NCBI GenBank assembly: GCA_024698345.1
Contig: JAILRH010000080.1
Span: forward strand, 1 to 57,462
Source of the DNA: Lachnospiraceae bacterium
GTDB taxonomy: Bacteria; Bacillota; Clostridia; Lachnospirales; Lachnospiraceae
Length of the DNA stretch: 57,462 nucleotides
Direction: 5' to 3'
The position numbers were made by a program, and so were the translations under genes. This document shows, in pieces, positions 7,164 through 16,004 of the stretch; position 1 is the first letter of the stretch, and each line of letters starts with the position of its first letter. The notes beneath the pieces were generated by a model. That model had not been told where the DNA came from. It was given only the letters and a program-made list of their open reading frames with translations, and did no database searches.

Positions 7164-10100
7164 ATGAAGAAGTCAGTAAAAGCACTGGTAAGTGCAATGT
7201 TGAGTGCAACATTAATGGTAAGTAGTGTAAATGTTAATTTCAATTCTAAAGATGTGGCTGTTATGGGGGAAGATAAAATAATGGCAGCCGACATTAATGA
7301 CAAATCTATTATTTCCACAGACGAGCTAGACAAAATTAGAGAGTTAGCATCAAAAGATGCAGTGATGACTGCAGATGCTGTTAACGGCTATACAGATGAT
7401 GAGAAGTTTGAAATTGCAGTTGATGCAGTTTTAACTGATTATTACAAATCTGAAAATTATGAAGCAATTGATAAGTTTGAGGCAGAAGTTGATGGAAGAG
7501 CAAATGAACTTATAAATGATTATAAAGAGGCAGCAAAAGAGAGAGAAGCCGGTGAAGAAGTAAACGGCTTTAAGACACAGACAATAGTAGTTGTATTTGA
7601 CCAGAATACTACTAAGAAAGAAATTAAAGCTATTGTTAAGGAGCAGAACGCAGAACTGGTCCACTTGGAAAAAGACTTTGTTGGAAATTATTCAGCGGAG
7701 ATTAAAATTTCATACGGACAGACAGTTGAGATGGCAAAAGGAGCTTTTGGAAAGTACAGTTCTACAGTTTGTTCAGCACCGAACTATATTTACGAGCAGG
7801 TTGAAAGTAATGAAAGCAATCAGGCAGCATATAATGAAGTAAAAAATGACAATGCTGCAACAGAGCAGTCTCTTGATGCAAGAGAACTTGTAAATGATAT
7901 GACAAGAAGACAGCAGTGGTATTTGAATCTTATAAATGTAGCAGATGCATGGAATTTTATTGCAAATAGAGAACATGAGAAAGTGTTAGTAGGAGTTATT
8001 GATTCAGGTATTGATGTTGAACACGAAGATTTAAAAAATGTATTATCTCCACTTTCGGCAGATGTTACAGGTGATGAACCGGTTCTCCTTTCAGAAACAG
8101 ATTCACCATATGCAACAACACACGGAACCATGGTAACAGGTTTTATTGCAGCGCAGGCAAACAATGGTGTGGGAATTGCAGGAGTAGCAAGTTGTTATGA
8201 TAATAGTGTTGTAGAGATTTTAGGAGTAAAAGCTTCTTATAAAGATGCAAATGGTTCAGCATATTTTTATACAAGCAATATTGCAAAGGGATTTGATTAT
8301 TGTATAGATAACGGAGTTAAAGTAATTAACACAAGTTTTGGAACAACAGCAAAAGATCCATATTATGAATATCTCGCAAGACATGCAGCAGACAGAGGAA
8401 TCATAATTGTTGCATCAGCAGGTAACGACGGTGGACACAACTTCATGTTGCCGGCAGATTCTGACAGAGTAATCAGTGTAGTATCAACAAATTCAGCAGG
8501 ATGTCTTTCAACATTTTCAAATTACGGAGAAGAGAAAGACGTTTGTGCACCGGGAACATCAGTAATCTCAACATATCCAAACAACAATTACAATTACGGT
8601 GACGGAACATCATTTTCAGCACCTATAGTTACAGGCGTCGTAGCAATGATGTGTTCAGTTAACAACAATCTGAATTATTACGATGCACTTAAAATTCTTG
8701 TAAATACATCAAGTGAAACAGAAATAAGAAATTATATCGGACTTACAAGCAGTGAGATTGCAAAAGGCGGAGTTGTAGATGCAGGTAAGGCAGTTGAGGT
8801 TGCAGCAAACTATACAAAATATACATCTTTTGCAAAAGACAGACTCAACCAGTTTGAAAGACCATCTGATCCAATGGAAGTATCAGGAAAATGTGTTGCA
8901 CCAAAGATGGTTGAATTGACATGGACGGTAACAGACAATGTTAAATCTAAAAATTACACATACAATATTTATGAAGGAAATAATTTAATATATTCAAATA
9001 TCAAATTTACAAGAAAAGTTATGAACAACGTTTCCGTTGGCGAGCATATATATTTTGTAAAGGGAGTGTTAAACGGTGTTGAATCAGTAGGTGTTTCAAG
9101 TGGAATAATTACCGTTACAAAAGAAGGTCCACAGACTGAGGTTGATGAAGTAAACACAATATCTGATGAAGTAAATGCAGAGGATGTACAAATAACAACA
9201 GATGCAGCAACAGAAAAAATAACAACAGATGCAGCAACAGAAAAAAATACAGAAAAAAATACAGAAACAGCAACAACACAAACTAATAAACCGCTTGAAG
9301 TAATCGGAATGAACATTACACTTCCTGCAAACAATACAATCGGAGTTGTATGGGGACAGGATGCAGCAAGAATCAACAGTGGCTGCAAATACAATATCTA
9401 CATTAACGGAACAAAAGTTAAGAGTGAGGTAATATGTAACTACTATCAGTTTGGTAATGTTAATGCCGGAATTAATCATGTAAAAGTTACAGCTGTTCTG
9501 GGTGGCGTCGAATCAGAGGGAATTGAAAAGATTGTAAATGTTGCAGGTGTTGCAATAACTGAAAATAATACAGAGACGACAAGCATTAAAAATGAGACTA
9601 CTTATATAGAAGAAACAAGTACAGTTGGTGTTACAGAAAAAGTTTCTGAAAAAGAAACAGAAGCAGTAAAAGAAACAGAAACTGTAAAAGAAACAGAAGC
9701 AGTAAAAGAAACAGAAGCTGTAACAGAGCCTGAGGTTGTGACTGAAATTGAAGAGGAAACTGAAAACGAAACTGAAAACGAAACTGAAATTGAAACCGAA
9801 AACGAGACAGTAACATATGCAAATGTTAACATTGCGAAGAACTGTTATGCATATTCATCAAGTAATGAAACAAACGAACTTGTTGCAGCAAACATTACTG
9901 ACGGTGACATGAACACAAGATGGGCTTCACAGTGGAGCGATTATCAGTATGTTGTTGTTGATCTCGGAAAAACATATAAGGTTGACAGAGTAAAAATTTG
10001 TTGGGAAGCTGCATTTGCTTCAAGATACAAAATTGCATACTCAACAGATGGAGTAAACTTTGTAGCAATCAATTCTTATTATGCTAACAGTGCTAAGGCT

Positions 10101-10610
10101 GAAGAAATAACATTTCTTCCGGTTGAAGCAAGATATATCAAAGTTGATTGTAGTACAAGAGGTACATCTTACGGTTTCTCAATTTATGAGATGGAAGTAT
10201 TTGAGTTTCATGATGATGTAAATGACAGAAATTTGAGCCTTGGAAAAAATGTGACAGTGTCAAGTAGTGAAGGAAATGATACTAAGGCAGAGTACATGGT
10301 TGATGGCGACAACTCAACAAGATGGGCTTCACAGTGGAGTGATGCGCAGTGGGTTTGCGTAGACTTGGGAGCTGTTTATTCAATAAGTAAAGTAAAACTT
10401 AACTGGGAATCAGCGTTTGGCGAAGGATACAATATCTATATTTCAAAAGATGGAATCAACTGGACATTGGCAATGTGTGCAGTAAGCGATAAAGCAGAAT
10501 TATTTGAAACATATATAAGAGATGAAGCAAGATACGTAAAAGTAGACATGTACAGAAGAGGAACAGCTTACGGATATTCATTATACGAATTTGAAGTAAT
10601 AGGTCACTAA
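7164..10610 (+). CDS. Secreted subtilisin-like serine protease with two discoidin-type (F5/8C) domains
   Basis: 1148 residues. A signal peptide (about 1-27) and a long propeptide (to about 240) precede a peptidase S8 domain with catalytic Asp280 (GVIDSGID), His320 (THGTM), oxyanion Asn421 (SAGNDGG) and Ser483 (GTSFSAP). Two Fn3-like modules follow (about 565-655 and 710-790), separated by Thr/Glu-rich linkers made of repeats such as TTDAATEK and KETEAV. Two F5/8 type C carbohydrate-binding-like domains end the protein (about 886-1015 and 1020-1146), each with the phrase RWASQWSD. No LPXTG motif is visible, so surface retention would depend on the C-terminal domains binding a glycan. It stands alone between two terminators. 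Substrate unknown; an extracellular digestive or adhesin-processing role is likely. Confidence 0.93.
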   Translation: MKKSVKALVSAMLSATLMVSSVNVNFNSKDVAVMGEDKIMAADINDKSIISTDELDKIRELASKDAVMTADAVNGYTDDEKFEIAVDAVLTDYYKSENYEAIDKFEAEVDGRANELINDYKEAAKEREAGEEVNGFKTQTIVVVFDQNTTKKEIKAIVKEQNAELVHLEKDFVGNYSAEIKISYGQTVEMAKGAFGKYSSTVCSAPNYIYEQVESNESNQAAYNEVKNDNAATEQSLDARELVNDMTRRQQWYLNLINVADAWNFIANREHEKVLVGVIDSGIDVEHEDLKNVLSPLSADVTGDEPVLLSETDSPYATTHGTMVTGFIAAQANNGVGIAGVASCYDNSVVEILGVKASYKDANGSAYFYTSNIAKGFDYCIDNGVKVINTSFGTTAKDPYYEYLARHAADRGIIIVASAGNDGGHNFMLPADSDRVISVVSTNSAGCLSTFSNYGEEKDVCAPGTSVISTYPNNNYNYGDGTSFSAPIVTGVVAMMCSVNNNLNYYDALKILVNTSSETEIRNYIGLTSSEIAKGGVVDAGKAVEVAANYTKYTSFAKDRLNQFERPSDPMEVSGKCVAPKMVELTWTVTDNVKSKNYTYNIYEGNNLIYSNIKFTRKVMNNVSVGEHIYFVKGVLNGVESVGVSSGIITVTKEGPQTEVDEVNTISDEVNAEDVQITTDAATEKITTDAATEKNTEKNTETATTQTNKPLEVIGMNITLPANNTIGVVWGQDAARINSGCKYNIYINGTKVKSEVICNYYQFGNVNAGINHVKVTAVLGGVESEGIEKIVNVAGVAITENNTETTSIKNETTYIEETSTVGVTEKVSEKETEAVKETETVKETEAVKETEAVTEPEVVTEIEEETENETENETEIETENETVTYANVNIAKNCYAYSSSNETNELVAANITDGDMNTRWASQWSDYQYVVVDLGKTYKVDRVKICWEAAFASRYKIAYSTDGVNFVAINSYYANSAKAEEITFLPVEARYIKVDCSTRGTSYGFSIYEMEVFEFHDDVNDRNLSLGKNVTVSSSEGNDTKAEYMVDGDNSTRWASQWSDAQWVCVDLGAVYSISKVKLNWESAFGEGYNIYISKDGINWTLAMCAVSDKAELFETYIRDEARYVKVDMYRRGTAYGYSLYEFEVIGH

Positions 10611-10612
10611 TA

Positions 10613-10660
10613 AAAAAGCCTCCGGCGGATTGTGGGAATACGCATGCCGGAGGTTTTCCC
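10613..10660 (+). terminator. Rho-independent terminator after the protease gene
   Basis: GC-rich stem CCTCCGGC (10619-10626) / GCCGGAGG (10646-10653), preceded by A-run and followed by TTTTCCCTTTT. Confidence 0.9.
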
Positions 10661-10770
10661 TTTTATTTTGGAAAAAGTTGTGTTAGAATAAAATGGATTG
10701 GGCGATAAATTTGAATTGATTCAATCACCGTAAATATCGATAAAACGCTTTGTGAAAGGAAGGAATAAAT

Positions 10771-11685
10771 ATGTTATCAGTTATTTTGCCGGCATATAAT
10801 GAAGAAAAAATGTTGGGTAAATCAGCAAGCGTAATTAGCAAAATCCTTGAAGATGCAAAAATTGATTATCAGTTGGTTTTTGTAAATGATGGTTCAAAAG
10901 ATAATACATGGAGCGAGATTGAGAAGGCAGCAGCAGCAAACAAAAATATTGTAGGCGTAAACTTTTCAAGAAATTTCGGAAAAGAATCTGCAATGTTTGC
11001 AGGGCTTGCAACGGCAACTGGGGATTGTGTTGCAGTAATGGACTGTGATTTGCAGCATCCACCTGAAGTTCTTATTGAAATGTACAGACTCTGGGAGCAG
11101 GGATACGAAGTAGTTGAGGCTGTCAAAAGAAGCAGAGGAAAAGAGAGTATATTCCACAAGGCCAGTGCCGGATTGTTCTACAAACTCATTTCGAGCGCAG
11201 TAAAGATTGATATGTCAAGAGCATCAGACTTCAAGCTTATGGATAGAAAATGTGTTGAGACCCTGTTAGCCATGCCTGAAAAGAACGCGTTCTTCAGAGC
11301 ATTGTCTTCATGGATTGGATATAAGTCAACATCAGTAGAATTTGATGTTCAGGAGCGAGAAGAAGGAGAGTCAAAGTGGTCTACATGGTCACTTGTCAAA
11401 TATGCGATTACTAATATCGTTGCATTCTCATCTGTTCCAATGCAGCTTGTAACTATCGCCGGAGTTTGTTCATTTATATTTGGAATAGTGATGGGAGTTC
11501 AGACTCTTATCAATTTCATAATGGGCAAATCTGTACAGGGATTTACAACTGTTATATTACTTCTTTTACTGATGGGAAGTCTTATTATGATCAGTCTTGG
11601 AATTATAGGTTACTATATTTCAAAAATATATGAAGAGGTAAAGGGAAGACCAAGATATATTATCTCTAAAGTAATAGGAAAATAG
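10771..11685 (+). CDS. GT2 family glycosyltransferase, polyprenyl-phosphate sugar transferase type
   Basis: 304 residues of the DPM1/GtrB/YkcC type, which moves a sugar from a nucleotide donor to undecaprenyl phosphate on the inner membrane face. The GT-A domain shows ILPAYNEE at the start, FVNDGSKDNTW, the metal-site MDCDLQHPPE and EREEGESKWS, typical of this subfamily. Two membrane segments near the C-terminus (about 230-250 and 262-290) anchor it. GGAAGG precedes the ATG. The next gene begins four bases after its stop and encodes a YfhO-type membrane protein, the class that uses such lipid-linked sugars. The sugar cannot be told from the sequence. Confidence 0.9.
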   Translation: MLSVILPAYNEEKMLGKSASVISKILEDAKIDYQLVFVNDGSKDNTWSEIEKAAAANKNIVGVNFSRNFGKESAMFAGLATATGDCVAVMDCDLQHPPEVLIEMYRLWEQGYEVVEAVKRSRGKESIFHKASAGLFYKLISSAVKIDMSRASDFKLMDRKCVETLLAMPEKNAFFRALSSWIGYKSTSVEFDVQEREEGESKWSTWSLVKYAITNIVAFSSVPMQLVTIAGVCSFIFGIVMGVQTLINFIMGKSVQGFTTVILLLLLMGSLIMISLGIIGYYISKIYEEVKGRPRYIISKVIGK

Positions 11686-11689
11686 AAAT

Positions 11690-14107
11690 ATGAAGGACGA
11701 AAAAATATTAAAAAGGTGGATAACGTACCTTGCGGCATTGGGATTACCCGCTCTCATATATATGGGAGTTTTGATGTATGTCGGGAATTATCCTTACGGA
11801 GAAACCAATTTTTCTATATGGGATATGGATCTCCAGTATTTAGATTTTTTCAAATGGTTAAAGCGAGTTTATTCAGGAGAGGCAAATATTTTTTACTCTT
11901 TTGGAAAATCTTTGGGGGATAATCCAATAGGATTGTATGGATTTTATTTATCAAGTCCCTTCAATCTGATACTGATATTTTTTGACGACATACAACTGTT
12001 TGTTGTGGTGTTGGCAGGATTGAAAATATCCTTTGCCGGGCTTGCCTGTGCAATATACATAAGAAACAGATTTGAGAAGATTGACAGTGTGTGGCTTGTT
12101 TTGTTATCAACATGCTACTCACTTATGTCATACAATTTCAAACAGATATCCAATATTATGTGGTTAGACGGTGCGGTTATCGCACCACTTTTGATGCTTG
12201 CGGTATACAAGTTTATTACGACCGGAAAGAGAAGACAGTTGTATATAACAGTATTTCTGTCGATTCTTTCAAGTTGGTACGTAGCCTATATGTGTTGCCT
12301 GTTTTCGGGAATATATTTTGTTTACGAGACCATAGTATGTAATAAAAAGTATAATCTTATTAAAATACTAAAATCATTTATCTGCTATACTTCCACAATG
12401 ACTTTGGGAGTTATCAGTACTATGTTTTTCTTTTTGCCGGTAATAAAGCAGTTGCTACAGGGAAAAGGAATTGAAGAGTCAAAGGGATTCCTGGTGGAAT
12501 TCAGATGTGGCATGGCAGATGTAATAAAGCAGCTTATACCGTCTAATGCGGATACACAGAATTCTTCACTTCTGATTTTGTTCTGTGGAACATTCGTAGT
12601 AGTGGGAATTATATTGTTTGTAATTTCGCGAAAGATAGAAATAAAAGATAAGATTGTTGCAATCTTTGTACTTGTTATGTTAGTTGCAAGTGCAATATTT
12701 ATCCCGACAGAGAATATCTGGAACGGATTCAGAAAAGTATCATCTTACTATTGCAGATTTTCTTTTGTAATCAGTTTCTTCATGGTGCATATTGCAGCAG
12801 CATTTTATGCAACCTGTGAAAGAAAGAAATATACATGGATAGTTCAGATGGCAGTGTTTATTCTTGTTGTCGGAGAGCTATCTTACAATGCAAACATTTA
12901 CCTGTCACGATACAGTGTTGAGAATGTAGCTGAATACAAAAAATATGACACCAACATGAAATCTCAGATTGGCGAGTTGAAGAGGCATGATAACAGTCTG
13001 TTCTACAGAGTGGATCAGGATTATACCAGAGGAGTGAAGCCGGGCAATTACGGAGGGACTTACAATGAAGGGCTGGCCTATGGTTTTTGTCCCCTTGCAT
13101 CTTACAGTTCCACATTTAACAGTCTTATTGTGGACTTCTATGTAAAATGTGGTTACAGCGAAACGCCAAGACTTATAATGCATCATGAGCCGATTCTCGT
13201 AAGTGAGTCGTTGCTTGGAATAAAGTATCTGTTAGGTCATATGAGAGCGCTTGGGTATGTGCCGGTTGAGGGATTAAATCAGTATAATAACAAAACTGTT
13301 TATGAGAATCCTTATGCACTAAGCCTTGGATACATGGTTGATGATAAAGTAAACAAGAAAATAAAACCAACCAACAGTTTTGAATATCAGAACAGGTTGA
13401 TTAGCAGAATGCTTGGCAGAGATGTTAAGTGTTTTGTAAAGGCTGAAAGTAAGCTTGTGTCATCAGACGAAAAGCAGATGATATGGGAGGTAAACAGCCC
13501 TAAATGCAAAAATGTTTTGTATGGATATTTACCAAGACGAGGAGTAAATAAAGTAAATGTCCATGTTAATGATGAGCTCAGAACTTATTATTCTGAATGG
13601 TACTCATATAAGATATTCCAGATATCTGACAGCAGTAATGGTGAAGTTCAAAAGGTTACAATGGAGGGGAACATTGTAAATGCAGACAAAATAGACGGAG
13701 TTTTCTACTATCTGGATATGGATGAATTTGCAAAAGCTATTGCGGAGTTAAAAGAACATCAGATGACGGTTACGAAGTTTGCTGATGGAAAAGTAAAGGG
13801 CGACATCGAATTAGAGGAAGACGGAAAACTGTTACTTACAATTCCGTATGATCTTGGATGGAAAGCCAAGGTAAATGGCAAAAAGGTCAAATTCACAAAA
13901 TCTCAAGATATTTTTATTACAATGGATTTGCACAAGGGCAAGAATCACATTGAATTAAAATATATTACACCGGGACTTAAGAAAGGTGTATGTATCACTC
14001 TTTTTGGAATGATTATATTTATAATATGGGAAATTCTGGACAAAAAAGGAGATGTTAAAAATGGAAGAGAGAAGAATGAAAAACTTAAAAGAAATGAACA
14101 ACAATAA
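11690..14107 (+). CDS. YfhO family membrane protein, putative GT-C glycosyltransferase
   Basis: 805 residues with about a dozen membrane helices in the first 400 and another near the C-terminus. The family signature is clear: IWDMDLQYLDFF, SGEANIFYSF, the phrase SLGDNPIGLYGFYLSSPFN and, later, WYVAYMCCLFSGIYF. YfhO proteins are thought to add sugars to lipoteichoic or wall polymers outside the membrane, using polyprenyl-phosphate sugars made by a partner GT2 enzyme, here the preceding gene. The soluble C-terminal half ends with an IPYDLGWKAKVNGK motif typical of the family. The 3' end overlaps the next gene. The acceptor is unknown. Confidence 0.88.
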   Translation: MKDEKILKRWITYLAALGLPALIYMGVLMYVGNYPYGETNFSIWDMDLQYLDFFKWLKRVYSGEANIFYSFGKSLGDNPIGLYGFYLSSPFNLILIFFDDIQLFVVVLAGLKISFAGLACAIYIRNRFEKIDSVWLVLLSTCYSLMSYNFKQISNIMWLDGAVIAPLLMLAVYKFITTGKRRQLYITVFLSILSSWYVAYMCCLFSGIYFVYETIVCNKKYNLIKILKSFICYTSTMTLGVISTMFFFLPVIKQLLQGKGIEESKGFLVEFRCGMADVIKQLIPSNADTQNSSLLILFCGTFVVVGIILFVISRKIEIKDKIVAIFVLVMLVASAIFIPTENIWNGFRKVSSYYCRFSFVISFFMVHIAAAFYATCERKKYTWIVQMAVFILVVGELSYNANIYLSRYSVENVAEYKKYDTNMKSQIGELKRHDNSLFYRVDQDYTRGVKPGNYGGTYNEGLAYGFCPLASYSSTFNSLIVDFYVKCGYSETPRLIMHHEPILVSESLLGIKYLLGHMRALGYVPVEGLNQYNNKTVYENPYALSLGYMVDDKVNKKIKPTNSFEYQNRLISRMLGRDVKCFVKAESKLVSSDEKQMIWEVNSPKCKNVLYGYLPRRGVNKVNVHVNDELRTYYSEWYSYKIFQISDSSNGEVQKVTMEGNIVNADKIDGVFYYLDMDEFAKAIAELKEHQMTVTKFADGKVKGDIELEEDGKLLLTIPYDLGWKAKVNGKKVKFTKSQDIFITMDLHKGKNHIELKYITPGLKKGVCITLFGMIIFIIWEILDKKGDVKNGREKNEKLKRNEQQ

Positions 14108-15791
14108 CAGTATTAAGAGCATTAAAAGTTATACAAACTTTACAGGCTTAAAAGCATTGAGAACATTATTATTTGTACTTATACTTACATTTGCTTTTTC
14201 TACCCCTGCGCTGGCTGCACAGAAGTATCGCATATATAACTGGAGCACAGGCAAGGTATGTTATAACTCAAGAGGAAGACTGGTTAAAAATAAATGGGTA
14301 AAGTCAAAGAATAAAAAATATTACTTTAACAAAAAAGGTTATGCCACAGTTGGTTTGAAAAAAATCAACGGAAAAAAATATTATTTCAATAAAAATGGTG
14401 TGATGAAGACCGGATTTGTTACTATCAATGAGGACAAGTACTTCTTTAATAAAAAGGGAGTAATGCAGAAGGGATTTGTAGCATACAAGAACAAAACATA
14501 TTACTTAAATAAAAAGGGAAAAATGCAGAAAGGCCTGAAGAACATTGAAGGCGAGAAGTATTATTTCAACAAAAAGGGAGTAATGGAAAAAGGCTTTGTC
14601 ACTATTGATGGTGAGGAATACTATTTTGATTCCGATGGCACCATGCACAAAGGCTTTGTTACCGTAAACAGAGAGACCTTCCATTTTGACAATGATGGAG
14701 TGATGTCTGTAGGCTTTGAGAATATTGAAGGCGCCAAGTACTATTTTGAGTCAACAGGTGTTATGAACAGAGGATGGCTCAAGAAGAAAGGAAACAAATA
14801 TTATTCTAACGTCAATTCCGGAAAGTTCGTTATTGGTCTTGGCAGAATTGATTCCACATACTATTATTTTGACAACAACGGTGCTTTGGAAACATCAGAG
14901 GGAAGATATCAGTACAATAACGCATATTATTATGTAAATAAGAGCGGAAAGATCAAATTCAGCAGTTGGGTATATAATGCAGACGGAACACGCTGGTTCT
15001 TTGGAAGCGACGGAAAACAGCTGATGAATGGCTGGTATACAATTGCTGACAGAAAGTATCACTTTGATGTTAACGGAAATGTTGAGACATGTAAGTGGGT
15101 TGATGGTATTTACCTTATGGCCGACGGATGTGCTTTACCTGAAACAGAGACAAAACTTGAGGCAGCAGAAGTAGGTCTTATTACAAAGGAAATGCTTGAT
15201 GAACTTGATTTGGAAGGCACAAATAAGCTGATGATTGTCGCACATCCTGACGATGAGACAATCTTTGGTGGCGGGCACATTTCCCAGGGAGGTTACTTTA
15301 TTGTATGCCTTACAAACGGTTACAATCTGAATAGAGTACTGGAATTCCAGGCTATTCTTCAGGCTACCGGAAACAAGGGTATTATTTTGAAGTATCCTGA
15401 TCAGATTGGCGGAGTCAGAAGTGACTGGAGTGAGTGTAATGGCCAGATACTTTGTGATCTTAATCTTTTGCTTACATACAAAGATTGGGAGATGATTGTT
15501 ACACACAGTCCTATGGGTGAGTATGGTCATATTCATCACAAGCTGACAAGCAGACTTGTTACATATAGTCACCTGATGAATAATCTTTCTGACAATTTAT
15601 ATTATTTCGGAAGATACTATAAGACTGCTGATCTTGCAGAGCAGGCCGGAGTACCAAAGATGACTAATGAGATGATAACTGCAAAGATGGGCTTATATAA
15701 TATTTATCAGTCTCAGGCGCGAGCAGTTGATAATCACAGACACATGACAGAGTACGAAGACTGGAGATTAGAGAAAAACTGGAGATATTAA
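14061..15791 (+). CDS. Cell-wall-binding repeat protein with PIG-L deacetylase domain
   Basis: 576 residues. An N-terminal export signal (about 29-55, ending ALAA) is followed by about 13 tandem choline-binding-like repeats of 20 residues (consensus G-KYYFNKKGVM-KG), then a PIG-L/LmbE domain with the metal motif AHPDDE (His395-Glu399) and GHIHHK (His490-His493). PIG-L enzymes remove acetyl groups from N-acetylglucosamine-type sugars, so this would be a wall-attached polysaccharide deacetylase. ATG 14061 is preferred, nine bases after AGGAG; ATG 14052 is too close to that site. The start lies inside the YfhO gene, so the two are coupled. Together with the GT2 and YfhO genes it suggests a surface-glycopolymer modification operon. 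Confidence 0.87.
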   Translation: MEERRMKNLKEMNNNNSIKSIKSYTNFTGLKALRTLLFVLILTFAFSTPALAAQKYRIYNWSTGKVCYNSRGRLVKNKWVKSKNKKYYFNKKGYATVGLKKINGKKYYFNKNGVMKTGFVTINEDKYFFNKKGVMQKGFVAYKNKTYYLNKKGKMQKGLKNIEGEKYYFNKKGVMEKGFVTIDGEEYYFDSDGTMHKGFVTVNRETFHFDNDGVMSVGFENIEGAKYYFESTGVMNRGWLKKKGNKYYSNVNSGKFVIGLGRIDSTYYYFDNNGALETSEGRYQYNNAYYYVNKSGKIKFSSWVYNADGTRWFFGSDGKQLMNGWYTIADRKYHFDVNGNVETCKWVDGIYLMADGCALPETETKLEAAEVGLITKEMLDELDLEGTNKLMIVAHPDDETIFGGGHISQGGYFIVCLTNGYNLNRVLEFQAILQATGNKGIILKYPDQIGGVRSDWSECNGQILCDLNLLLTYKDWEMIVTHSPMGEYGHIHHKLTSRLVTYSHLMNNLSDNLYYFGRYYKTADLAEQAGVPKMTNEMITAKMGLYNIYQSQARAVDNHRHMTEYEDWRLEKNWRY

Positions 15792-15845
15792 AAGCAGATA
15801 AAAAAACAGAAATAAATAATAAGTATAACTAAAAATATAAACAAT

Positions 15846-15873
15846 AAAAAAACTGTCGTAAGGCAGTTTTTTT
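15846..15873 (+). terminator. Rho-independent terminator after the PIG-L gene
   Basis: Stem AAAAAAACTG / CAGTTTTTTT around an eight-base loop, with the T-run being the 3' arm. Confidence 0.85.
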
Positions 15874-15900
15874 ACTTTATAACGAAAATCTTAAAATCGG

Positions 15901-15929
15901 TTGCACTTTTTATTTCATAGTGCTAGAAT
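15901..15929 (+). promoter_or_regulatory. Promoter of the antiporter gene
   Basis: TTGCAC, 17 bases, TAGAAT: a sigma-A-type pair 75 bases upstream of the start codon and just downstream of the previous terminator. Confidence 0.65.
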
Positions 15930-16004
15930 GAGAGTCGTTGCACAAAAAGAACTCATATTAGATTTGCACAGGACAGATCAAAGGAACTGAATTAGGAGGA
16001 AATC

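Noticed and set aside
7431..8164. Several antisense frames of 60-115 codons in the protease propeptide region
   Set aside because: No ribosome sites and amino-acid make-up (Cys/Phe/Ser-rich) expected from antisense of A-rich codons.
9640..9830. CRISPR-like short repeats in the protease gene
   Set aside because: The repeats are in-frame codon repeats (KETEAV) without constant-length spacers; they encode a linker. The coiled-coil repeats at 46133-46258 were rejected as CRISPR for the same reason.
9602..9832. Minus-strand frames opposite the protease linker
   Set aside because: They are the antisense of the Thr/Glu codon repeats and encode only Val/Ser/Phe or Gln/Leu repeats.
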